From Wyeomyia smithii (taxonomy: Eukaryota > Arthropoda > Insecta > Diptera > Culicidae): 64,000 nt of DNA. The stretch is from assembly GCF_029784165.1 (NCBI RefSeq), contig NC_073695.1:160509622-160573621 (forward strand), read 5' to 3'. The notes below the pieces were generated by a model, which had not been told where the DNA came from, searched no databases, and saw only the letters and a program-made list of their open reading frames with translations. The position numbers were made by a program, and so were the translations under genes. Of the stretch, positions 44,855 through 55,057 are shown piece after piece; position 1 is the stretch's first letter; every line of letters starts with the position of its first letter.

Positions 44855-46715
44855 GATGTCATGATGACATTCTCCGGTTCCTGGAAAACATTCCAAAATG
44901 GTGCAATACCACCCAATATAAATATTTCTTAAAACAGAACAGTGCCGAGACTGAAAATCGAATCTAGACGCTATCTTGAAATCCAAGATAGCGACTTCCG
45001 GTTTCAGAAAATTATCAAATACCGCCCAATATGGTTTGTTATGGAACCAAAATGATACCCAGCGACCGAAAACCGGCTCCAGACAGCATTTTAAGATGCA
45101 AAATGACGATTTCCAGTTTACTGTAAACAGTCTGAAATGACCGAATACCACCCAACATAGATCTATTTTGAAATCAAAGATGGTGACTTCCGGTTTCCGA
45201 AAATGACCAAATATCACCCAATATGGGCACTTCTGCAATCAAGATGATGCACATAGGCCAAAAATCGTCCCTAGACGCCATTTTGAAATTCGAAGTGGCA
45301 ACTTCCGGTTGCTGGAAGACAGCCAAAAATAGTCATTCCAGAACCGAGATGAAATACAGGATGGCGACTTTCGGTTACCGAAAATGGCCAAATACTACAT
45401 TGAATCGACTTCACTGACTATTTTGAAATCCAATGTGATGGCTTCCGGTTTCTAGGAACCAACCTATAATGACCGAACACCAACGAAATGATGCCAAGAC
45501 ACCTAAAAATCAGCTCAAGACGCCGTTTCGGGATCCAAGATGATGGCTTCCGGTTTCCAGAAATCACCAAATACCACCCAAAATGGCTATATCCGTAATC
45601 GAGATAATGTTCATAGGCCAGAAATCGACCCTTGACGTCATATTTTAATTCGAAGGGGCAACTTCCGATTACTGGAAAACGGTCAGAAATTATCATTCAG
45701 GAATCGAGATGATGCCCGGATACCGGAGAACAAATCCACATACCATTTGACATCCAAGGTGGCGACTTCCGGCTCTCGGGAAACAGCCTTAAATGACCAA
45801 ACACCACCCAATATCGGTATTGCAAATTATGCCCAGAGTTCGTGAATCAAATCCAGACGCCGTTTCAGAATCCAATACGGCGATTTCCGGTGTCAGAAAA
45901 GACAAAAAATCACCCAACACAGGCATTTATGTAATCGAGATGATGCACGTTGGCTAAAAACCGTCCCCAGACACTATTTTGAAATTCGAAGTGGCAACTT
46001 TCGGTTGCTGGAAAACAGCCAAAAATCGACAGTCCAGAACCGAGATGATGCCCAGGGATCGTAAATCAGTCCAGACGCTATTCAAAAATGCAAGATGCCG
46101 ACGTCCGGTTACCGAAAATGACCATATACCAATGATAACCAGCGGCCGAAAATCGACTTCACTGACTATTTTGAAACCCAATATGGCGACTTCCGGTTTC
46201 TGGAAAACAACATATAATGACCGAACACCACCCAATATGGGTATTTCTGGAATCGAAATGATTCCAAGAGACCTTTAATCATACAAGACACCGTTTAGAA
46301 ATCCAAGATGGTGACTTCCGGTTTTCAGAAATCTCCAAACATCGCCCAAAATGAGTATTTCCGTTATCGAGATGATGTACATAGTCCAAAAATCAACCCC
46401 TGACGCCATTTTTCAATCCGAAGTGGTAACTTCCGGTTGTGGGAAAAAAGCCAAAAATATTTATCTCGTAGTCAAGATGATGCCCGGAAACCGGAGAAGA
46501 AATCCAGACCTTTTTGCAACTCAAGATGACGATTTCCGGCTACTGGAAACTACCAAATACCACCCAATATTGGTGTTGCACAGAAGCTAAAAATTGACTA
46601 CAGACGCTATTTTTAAATCTGAAATTCCATCGTTGGGATGCTGGAAAACAGCCAAAAATGATCATTCTGGAATCGATATGATACCCAGAAATTGGAAATC
46701 AAATCCAGATGCCAT
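44855..46715 (-). repeat. Minisatellite array, about 15 degenerate units
   Basis: Units of roughly 120-130 bp in the orientation opposite to the left arm, recognisable by CTTCCGG and GATGATG(C) and CACCCAATAT. More diverged than the array at 60.8-62.3 kb. It ends abruptly at GCCATT where the LTR unit starts. Confidence 0.7.
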
Positions 46716-46885
46716 TGTGGTAGTAATACTACACTTTCTCTAACCATCTGGCGCGCATGCGTAAACACGTCATCTTCAATCCTGACCTGCTTACCATTAA
46801 ACCTTTTCCGCCTTCCTTGTTTGAAACCGTCAGTGTTTGCACATGTGCGCATAACAATGTGGCTACATATTTTAAATATATTACA
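46716..46885 (+). mobile_element. LTR of a Ty3/mag-like element
   Basis: 170 bp that begin TGTGGTAGTAATACTACA and end ATATATTACA, giving the TG...CA ends of an LTR. It has CATCTGGCGCGCATGCG inside, similar to mag-type LTRs of other animals by memory. It is directly followed by a tRNA primer site. No second LTR is seen in the window. Confidence 0.6.
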
Positions 46886-46900
46886 TGGCGACCTGTGCCA
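46886..46900 (+). other. Primer-binding site
   Basis: TGGCGACCTGTGCCA begins at the first base after the LTR; TGG pairs with the CCA end of a tRNA, and TGGCGACC is a common start in Ty3/gypsy elements. Confidence 0.5.
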
Positions 46901-46966
46901 GTGTACATAGGATTTACTGTGAATAATTAGTGCGTGAGACGGTGATTAAGTTATAAAGGCTGAAAA

Positions 46967-47215
46967 ATGGGTAACGAACAATCGACCCCAAAGCCGATAA
47001 CAAAAGAAAAGCTGGTTAACATAGTAAATATTGGCTATACCAGAAACAACGAACACACCGCGAAAAGTGCAGAGGCAGTAACCTTACTGGCCTATATCGC
47101 ACTCGCACTAGCTGTCGGGCTGGCCTTGTACATGGCCTACAGACTCATTTCCCGATACGAAAAGTTAAAAAATCAGCAAAGAATAGCACGAGCTATCACG
47201 CTGAGTAGTGCTTAA
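46967..47215 (+). CDS. Small putative myristoylated membrane protein (82 aa), unknown function
   Basis: A complete 82-codon ORF with a good start context (AAAAATGG). It begins MGNEQST, which fits the N-myristoylation rule (Gly2, small residue at position 6). Residues about 38-60 (TLLAYIALALAVGLALYMAY) form one hydrophobic membrane helix, followed by a basic tail (RLISRYEKLKNQQRIAR). It lies 66 nt after the primer site and is followed by a purine-rich run (AATAAAGGAAAAAAA), where a 3' LTR would begin but foldback sequence follows. It has no resemblance to gag, protease or pol. I do not recognise the family. It could be a captured or novel accessory ORF of a mini LTR element; chance ORF is less likely given the ordered signals. 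Confidence 0.55.
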   Translation: MGNEQSTPKPITKEKLVNIVNIGYTRNNEHTAKSAEAVTLLAYIALALAVGLALYMAYRLISRYEKLKNQQRIARAITLSSA

Positions 47216-47230
47216 ATAAAGGAAAAAAAC
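47216..47230 (+). other. Polypurine-like tract
   Basis: AATAAAGGAAAAAAAC directly after the 82-codon ORF; expected position of the plus-strand primer of an LTR element. The next bases match the inner end of the foldback arm, so the 3' LTR is absent. Confidence 0.4.
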
Positions 47231-49105
47231 CTAAATTAATCCACCTAGCGGTCAGACCCAGCCTTTCTCATTCAAACTTTTATTTGTAAAAATAGATTTA
47301 CATGAACGCTTCAATCCAATAAATGTATATTCACTCTTTAGGTTTTAAAATATTGATGTTGTAATCTATACATATGTAGTCCGGTTTGTCTGTCTGTTTG
47401 ATCTATAAAGGCTCGAAAACTATCGAACCGATCGACGTGAAAATTTGTATGTACGGGTTTTTGGTCCCGATAAAGGTTCCTATAATAATTTGAGACCCCT
47501 CCTTCTTCTGAAAAGGAAGGGTCCAATACAAATGAAACATACATTTCTACACAACTCAAGAACAAACCAAGCAAATCAAACCGAATTTGGCATGTGGATG
47601 TTTAAAAGGGTAATCAATATGTCCATAATTGTTCGACGCCCTTCCCTCTTCTGGAAGCACATGTTTCTGCACAAATTTCTGCACATCTCGCGAACTAATC
47701 AACTAAATGGAACCTTATTTGGCAGGTGAATGTTTTTAGTGGTTACAAATATGTTCCAGAATCGACCTCAGGCAACATTTTGGATTGTAAGATGACAACT
47801 TCCGGTTTCTGGAAAACAGCCAAAAATGGACGATTTCCACCCAATATAATAATATCCGGATAAAGAAAGATACACAGGAGCTAAATTCAACCACAGATAC
47901 CATTTTAAAATCTAAGATGGCGACTTCCGGTTACAGGAAAACGGCGGCAAACGACCAAATACCACCCAATATGGGTATTTTCGGAATCGTAATGATGCAC
48001 TGGAGCCACAAATCGACTTCAGACACCATTATGAATTGTAGGATGGCAACTTGTGGTTTCTGGAAAACAGCCAAAACTGGCCGATTTCCGTCCAACATGA
48101 GTATCTCCGGATCTAGAATGATACACAGCAGCTGAAATCGACCACAGACCCCATTTTGGATTCTAGGTTGGCGACTTCCGGTTCCTGGGAAACAGCCGAA
48201 AATGATCGAATTAAACCCAATATGGGTGTTTCTTCAACCAGAATGACGTTCAGAGGCCAGAAATTATTTTAAATACCTTTTTGAAATCCAAGATGGCGAC
48301 TTCCGGTTTGTGAAAAACAGGCTAAAATAACCAAATACCATCCAATATTAGTATCTCTGGAACCAGAATGATGCAATGAGCTTACAATTGACCTCAAGCA
48401 CCATTTTGAATCGCTAAATGGCAACATATAGGAAACAGTCGAAAATGACCAAATAATACTCAGCATGGATATTTCCGTAATCGAGATGATGCATAGAAAC
48501 CAAACATTGACCCTGGACACCATTTTGAATTTAAAGACGACCACTGTTAGTTTCTGGAAAACAACCAAAATAACTAAATACCTCCCAATATGAGTATTTC
48601 CGGTGTCAGATTGATGCCAGAAAATTTGCTGAAAATGACCGAATACCACCCAACATGAATATATTCCGAATTAGGGCGATGTACAGAAGCCAAAAGTCGA
48701 GGATGTTGTCATTTCGATAAAACCAATCATTTCAAACGATTTGTCTTTTGACTTTGATCATATCCTATGGCCGTTTTGTCGTGCATTTGCAGCTTTAAAC
48801 ACATCGCAAGGAATCAATGAATTTGGAACGTTCAAATAGTACAAAACCACATTTAAATTATGTTGAGACCACATATATCAACCAAAGCAGGTATAGTTTT
48901 AAATAGCCTTTGAATTTCTTTCCTTTCCATAACTTTTGAGCCACATATCAAATTGTTATGAAGTTTGTTATTTGTAAGTTTGAGAGATGACTTGTTCGTA
49001 TGACACTAGTTATGTTCAAATATATATAATCTTTGAAATAATAGACTTTCGTTGTTTTATTAACAATTTAATACATAACGGTGGCTTAAGTTCAATTATA
49101 ATCAA
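47226..49105 (-). repeat. Foldback B, right arm, inner part
   Basis: Inverted relative to 40760-43020 and to the 35.6-35.7 kb segment: CCTAAATTAATCCACC, Helitron-like 5' end TCTATACATATGTAG at 47367, AAGGAAGGGTCC, about seven minisatellite units (47758-48660), GTCATTTCGATAAAACC, then ATCCTATGGCCG and the outer sequence up to the Penelope-like insertion. Confidence 0.75.
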
Positions 49106-49121
49106 ATTAAATGGGAATGTA
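49106..49121. repeat. Target-site duplication of Penelope-like element, left
   Basis: ATTAAATGGGAATGTA is repeated at 53626-53641. Confidence 0.85.
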
Positions 49122-49217
49122 ATGTGAATGCTATCGACTGTGACGTGTATCTATTATTGCTTGGATTTTCGGCTCATCAGTCTTTAAGCTGAACTAAACG
49201 AAGTACTGCCTCTTTTC

Positions 49218-49257
49218 CTTCAACGTTTCGACAATATATTTTGTCTTTATCAAGAAG
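49218..49257 (-). ncRNA. Hammerhead-like fold, left end
   Basis: Mirror copy of 53520-53559; see there. Confidence 0.35.
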
Positions 49258-49631
49258 TCTACAAAAAACAAAGCAGAGATGTGTTTTCCCTATTTTAAAA
49301 CCTTTTCCGAATGTCTGGTACTTACTAAAGCTTTTCGTTTTGTTTTCATTTGTAACTTATATAATACATAATTAACTTTGGTCTGTTTGCGTTTATCACA
49401 TAAAATGGAACTATTTTAAATAATTTTTGTCATTGAATAATCTAGAAAAACTTGTACTCGGAAAAACATTATTTATGGTCACAATTGTTAATCTTCTACT
49501 AGTGTGTTGTCGAAAGCTTATCTAGATCAGATTGTCTGAGTGCGCATGATTGTCAGTTTCATGACGTCTATGAATTTTATGTTGTTTATTATTGTTTTTT
49601 ACTGTGTTAAACACACCTGCATAAATAGAAC

Positions 49632-50811
49632 TTAACCCGTCTGTATCACTTTTCTTGTTAACTGTACTGTTGTTAGTGTTGCGAATTGTGGATCTTCTAT
49701 GTCGGTGCCTGTGTCAACAAGTTTCTGCAGTGCATTCAAGTTCGATCTGTGTCCGCTAATTCGTGTTTTTAACTTATTTGTAGTCATGCCAATATATTGT
49801 GAACTGCAGTCGTTGCATGAAATACTATAAATAACATTGGTGTGGTCGTCTTTTGCTATTTTATCTTTTGTTTGTGTATAATATTGTTTGGCCATGTTTG
49901 TCTTTCGTGTGGCTAACTTAACTGTTTTGTAATCGTTTTTCAGGAACTTACTGATCTTATCGGTGAGATACGGAATGTATGCTATTGACCGGTAAGTGTA
50001 TTCCAGGTGTTCACTCGGCGATTGGTTGGAACTATGTTGCTCGGTACTCCTACAGTTTCTCTGATTGATCAGGCGATGTCGCAGTGTCTTAGGGTAGTCG
50101 TTCAGCTTCAAATGTTGATCCATTATGTTGACTTTTGCAGACTCCGATAGGCCGGTGGACAACCTGTTCACTCTACTAATAAAATTGATGGCCATGTTTA
50201 TTTTTTGGTGAGGTGGATGCGCCGAAAAATAGTTTAGAAAACGGCCACTTGCAATCGGTTTTTGGTACCATTCCGTCGATATATGTTGATCATCGTGTCT
50301 GACAAGTAGCATGTCAAGGAAAGGTAACCGGATGTTTTCCTCTGTTTCACAGGTAAACTGGATGTTAGGGTTGTAGCTATTAAAAATCTTGAGCACGTAG
50401 TCAAGCTGATCGAGTGGAATGGCAGTGACTAAATCGTCGACATATTTTTTTTTGATGAACGGCACTTTGATTTTAAGCTGTTTGAGTACGCAATCAAGCA
50501 ATACCTCTGTGACAAGCTCCGCTACAATTGGCGATAAAGGGTTGCCCATAGCTGTTCCGAAGACCTGTTGGTGGTACCGTCCATCAAATTTGAAGAAACT
50601 AGCGTCGATGCAAAATTCAACCAGCTCCAGAAACAGGTCCAAGCAAATATTCTTAGCGTTTGGTCTTATTTGGTCCCAGTAACAAATTACGTCATGGCAT
50701 ACTAGTTCCTTTGGAATGCATGTGAACAATGAAACCACATCCAATGAAATCAACGAATATCCAACAGGTAACGTGACAGTGTTGATGAAATCGCAAAACT
50801 CGAAGGAATCT
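49632..50811 (-). pseudogene. Penelope-like RT/endonuclease, truncated inverted copy
   Basis: Encodes the C-terminal 370 residues starting at LISLDVVSLFTCIPKEL (the Ser codon that is TAA in the plus copy is intact here), with GTAMGNPLSPIVAEL, KKYVDDLVTAI and the GIY-YIG region NVIYSISCNDCSSQYIGM. A deletion of about 130 bp near 49675 removes the end of the endonuclease (the HHC...H and E residues) and shifts the frame. Confidence 0.85.
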
Positions 50812-53255
50812 TTAAACCGTTTAAACCGTTGATTGAAGAGAACAGTCCATTCATTGATAAGTTATATCGATGCGTGTCGAGGTTCAAGAAAACACTTCTG
50901 AATATAAAAATTAAACACACATACTTCAAAATCCGCACACTTGAAAACACCATGAAAACTACCGTTGAACAACTTACAGAAGTGGTCCCAGTAGATTTCA
51001 CTGAATCTTTTTTCGAAAAGCAGAGTTTGTATTACGAGAACAATTATCAAAAACAAACAATAGTTACAAAACGAAAGTTTGATCGTCTGCATCAAAGGCT
51101 TTTGGACGGCATAGACAAACACCTTCCAAAAGGTAATACAAAAGCTATCTATAATGGAACGGCGGTCCAAATACCACCTGAAACTGAATTTTTGCTCAGC
51201 CTAGGTCCAAAGTTTGCCTTGCCGCAAACTGATCCCAGTAAAACGCCATATTTTCATCTCATTGCCGATATAGAAAGCATTCTGAAAACGAATCCTCAAA
51301 TAGAAACCCAAAATCGCAACCGCTGCGGGTTAACAAATATCGTACAAAACTATATGTACCAGGCTGGCAATCATAGCAAACAGTGGGATCCACTAGCAAG
51401 AACATGCGAACAAGCTGAAAAAATCACTAGACAGTTTTTAAAAACTAATCCTGATGTTATGGTCTTACAATCAGATAAAGGTAACAAAACAGTGCTAATG
51501 CTCGCCAATGAGTATAGACAGAAGATGATGGTACTGTTGGAGGACACCAAAACATATAAATTATTAACCCGGGACCCTACCACTTCTTTTCAACGCAAAA
51601 ACAATTCTTTGGTGGAGCGGTTACATAATCTGAAACTAATCGACAAAAAAACAGCTTCCAACCTGAAATCGCAGAACGCACTATGCCCAAGAATTTACGG
51701 GTTACCTTAAGCGCACAAACCTGGTTTACCTTTGAGACCTGTAGTACCTAATATGACGGCGCCGTCCTATGAACTTTCAAAGTTCGTAGGAAGAATTATT
51801 CAAAATTCCATGGATAGTGCATACAACATTAAAGATTCCTTCAAGTTTTGCGATTTCATCAACACTGTCACGTTACCTGTTGGATATTCGTTGATTTAAT
51901 TGGATGTGGTTTCATTGTTCACATGCATTCCAAAGGAACTAGTATGCCATGACGTAATTTGTTACTGGGACCAAATAAGACCAAACGCTAAGAACATTTG
52001 CTTGGACCTGTTTCTGGAGCTGGTTGAATTTTGCATCGACGCTAGTTTCTTCAAATTTGATGGACGGTACCACCAACAGGTCTTCGGAACAGCTATGGGC
52101 AACCCTTTATCGCCAATTGTAGCGGAGCTTGTCACAGAGGTATTGCTTGATTGCGTACTCAAACAGCTTAAAATCAAAGTGCCGTTCATCAAAAAAAAAT
52201 ATGTCGACGATTTAGTCACTGCCATTCCACTCGATCAGCTTGACTACGTGCTCAAGATTTTTAATAGCTACAACCCTAACATCCAGTTTACCTGTGAAAC
52301 AGAGGAAAACATCCGGTTACCTTTCCTTGACATGCTACTTGTCAGACACGATGATCAACATATATCGACGGAATGGTACCAAAAACCGATTGCAAGTGGC
52401 CGTTTTCTAAACTATTTTTCGGCGCATCCACCTCACCAAAAAATAAACATGGCCATCAATTTTATTAGTAGAGTGAACAGGTTGTCCACCGGCCTATCGG
52501 AGTCTGCAAAAGTCAACATAATGGATCAACATTTGAAGCTGAACGACTACCCTAAGACACTGCGACATCGCCTGATCAACCAGAGAAACTGTAGGAGTAC
52601 CGAGCAACATAGTTCCAACCAATCGCCGAGTGAACACCTGGAATACACTTACCGGTCAATAGCATACATTCCGTATCTCACCGATAAGATCAGTAAGTTC
52701 CTGAAAAACGATTACAAAACAGTTAAGTTAGCCACACGAAAGACAAACATGGCCAAACAATATTATACACAAACAAAAGATAAAATAGCAAAAGACGACC
52801 ACACCAATGTTATTTATAGTATTTCATGCAACGACTGCAGTTCACAATATATTGGCATGACTACAAATAAGTTAAAAACACGAATTAGCGGACACAGATC
52901 GAACTTGAATGCACTGCAGAAACTTGTTGACACAGGCACCGACATAGCAGATCCACAATTCGCAACACTAAGTGAAAAGACAGCACTCTTGCACCACTGT
53001 ATTAGAACCCAACACACATTTGATCTTAACAATGTTAAAATACTCGACCAACACAGAAACACAACAGCACTACCGATTCTAGAAATATGCCACATAGCAA
53101 CGAACAACAATACAGTTAACAAGAAAAGTGATGCAGACGGGTTAAGTTCTATTTATGCAGGTGTGTTTAACACAGTAAAAAACAATAATAAACAACATAA
53201 AATTCATAGACGTCATGAAACTGACAATCATGCGCACTCAGACAATCTGATCTAG
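50811..53255 (+). pseudogene. Penelope-like RT with GIY-YIG endonuclease, two nonsense codons
   Basis: One frame of about 810 codons, interrupted by TAA at 51708 and 51897 only. No ATG is present at the 5' end, which lies at the head-to-head junction. The N-terminal 290 residues include KTTVEQLTEVVPVDF and VLQSDKGNKTVLM; the RT has GLPRPVVP-like entry, LDVVSLFTCIPKEL, AMGNPLSPIVAEL (about residue 420) and catalytic YVDD (about 457). The GIY-YIG endonuclease is at about 655-780 (VIYSISCNDCSSQYIG, then HHCIRTQHTFD and LEICHI). At 51897 the mirrored copy has TCA (Ser), so that stop arose after or outside the inverted pairing. Confidence 0.9.
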
Positions 53256-53519
53256 ATAAGCTTTCGACAACACACTAGTAGAAGATTAACAATTGTGACC
53301 ATAAATAATGTTTTTCCGAGTACAAGTTTTTCTAGATTATTCAATGACAAAAATTATTTAAAATAGTTCCATTTTATGTGATAAACGCAAACAGACCACA
53401 GTTAATGATGTATTATATAAGTTACAAATGAAAACAAAACGAAAAGCTTTAGTAAGTACCAGACATTCGGAAAAGGTTTTAAAATAGGGAAAACACATCT
53501 CTGCTTTGTTTTTTGTAGA

Positions 53520-53559
53520 CTTCTTGATAAAGACAAAATATATTGTCGAAACGTTGAAG
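53520..53559 (+). ncRNA. Hammerhead-like fold near the 3' end of the Penelope-like element
   Basis: CTTC and GAAG can pair as a 4-bp stem I; between them are TTGATAA, a GAC...GTC stem II with an A/T loop, GAAAC, and GTT. GAAAC followed by G-U-U would give a minimal stem III and an NUH cleavage site. The CUGAUGA core is altered to UUGAUAA (positions 3 and 8 changed together, C-G to U-A) and one extra A precedes stem II. Penelope-like elements of other animals are known to carry hammerhead motifs in their terminal repeats. Activity cannot be judged from sequence. Confidence 0.4.
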
Positions 53560-53625
53560 GAAAAGAGGCAGTACTTCGTTTAGTTCAGCTTAAAGACTGA
53601 TGAGCCGAAAATCCAAGCAATAATT

Positions 53626-53641
53626 ATTAAATGGGAATGTA
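53626..53641. repeat. Target-site duplication of Penelope-like element, right
   Basis: Exact repeat of 49106-49121. Confidence 0.85.
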
Positions 53642-54505
53642 TAGGGCAGCCAAACTTTGAAACCACGTGGTCAACTAGCCCGCTCATATAATAATAATAT
53701 TGATCAAATCGGTTGTGTAGTTTCTGAGATATTGAAGTTTCGTGATTTTCACAATTTGGTACTTTACAGACGAAGTTACAGTCCGATTACAGTAAAAGTC
53801 AATAGGGTGTTACGAGGCAGCTAGACTTATGAGTTGACACTAATTTTGTGGAAATCTGGTTAGCCATCTCTGAGAAAAGTGAGTGAGTTCAAATAGTCTT
53901 CGGAATATGTTCCTTTTCATAGCTGGATTTCACATTTTTAAACATAACAGGCAAAGTAATAGTCAAAAGGGTCTTATGGGGCAACTAGACCTTCCATTTG
54001 ACACTGATTTTATGAAAATCGGTCCAGCCATCTCTGAGAAACATGAGTGAGATTAAGTAGTCTTCGAAACACGTTTCTTGTCATAACTTTTGAACCACAA
54101 GTTCAATCTTTATGAAATTCAAAAGTTAAAAATATTTAAGGTAGTCCGTTCATTTGAAATCAATTTTGTTCAAATCGGTTGTGTAGTTTTTGGGATAATG
54201 ATGTTTCATGATTTTTACATTTTGATACATAACCTCAAAACTAAAAATCCGATTACAATGAAATTTAATAGGGTCTTATGGGACAACGAGACCTTTCATT
54301 TGCAATAAATTTCATGAAAATCGGTCCAGCCATCTCTGAGAAAAGTGAGTGAGAATAAAAATCTGCACACACACACACATACAGGAAATGCTCAGCTCGT
54401 CGAGCTGAGTCGAGTGATATATGCCATTCGGCACTTTGGAGCACTTTTATACTTCCGGTTCTGTAAGTGATTGCTATACCTTTCTAGGAGAAAGGCAAAA
54501 AGAGA
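53642..54505 (-). repeat. Foldback B, right arm, outer part
   Basis: Inverted relative to 34367-35290, ending with ATACCTTTCTAGGAGAAAGG and CAAAAAG. It contains CAGCCATCTCTGAGAAA segments and a short CA tract (54365-54380). Confidence 0.8.
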
Positions 54506-55057
54506 AAGTTTCAAGTGCATACCAACAACTCTATACCAAAAACCTAACGAAAAAAAAAGTGTGTGAAGTGTACACCGAACATTGGTACCAACCGAGCAAA
54601 AATCAAAAGCACGAAGTGTATACTGCCCATAATCGCAAAACGGTAACATTTGACATTTTTGGGATTTCGTGTTTTATTCGGAAAATGCTCAAAATGCAGC
54701 CAACAATGGACAAGGTTTCGAAGGGATTGAATTCGTCATAGTTATCTTGTGAATACCGCCGAAGCTTGAAATTGTCGTAGTCATCTTGTGAACACCGCCG
54801 AAGCCCGCGGATCAACTCGGAGAACGGAAGTGAGACATGCACGGTATAATATAAAATAGTGAATTGAAAACAGATGTTATGTAGCCAACGTAGATTAATT
54901 AGAACTGAAAGTGTTGTATTTACCAATTCTTGACACAAGATATGAATAATTCTAGTTCAAACAAGACATTGTTAAGTCGTTTAGTTGGTTTACTATTAAA
55001 TTTTCACGTGGTTGAAGAAAAAAACTCACATCGTGTAGTCCAGTATACACAATAAAT
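54506..55057. other. Upstream part of the gypsy remnant; no gene recognised
   Basis: No gag or LTR could be recognised. Two ~40-bp direct repeats ('tcgtcatagttatcttgtgaa' and 'tcgtagtcatcttgtgaacac' versions) occur at about 54730 and 54771. This may be degraded gag or leader sequence of the element at 55058. Confidence 0.35.

Larger units (their letters stand above)
49122..53625 (+). mobile_element. Penelope-like element, two head-to-head copies
   Basis: 4.5 kb flanked by a 16-bp duplication inside the right arm of foldback B. A truncated copy on the minus strand (49122-50811) faces a nearly complete plus-strand copy (50811-53625). The outer ~1.7 kb of both are inverted near-identical repeats. 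Such inverted, 5'-truncated partner copies are characteristic of Penelope-like elements and come from their integration mechanism. The family is identified by RT plus C-terminal GIY-YIG endonuclease. Confidence 0.9.
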
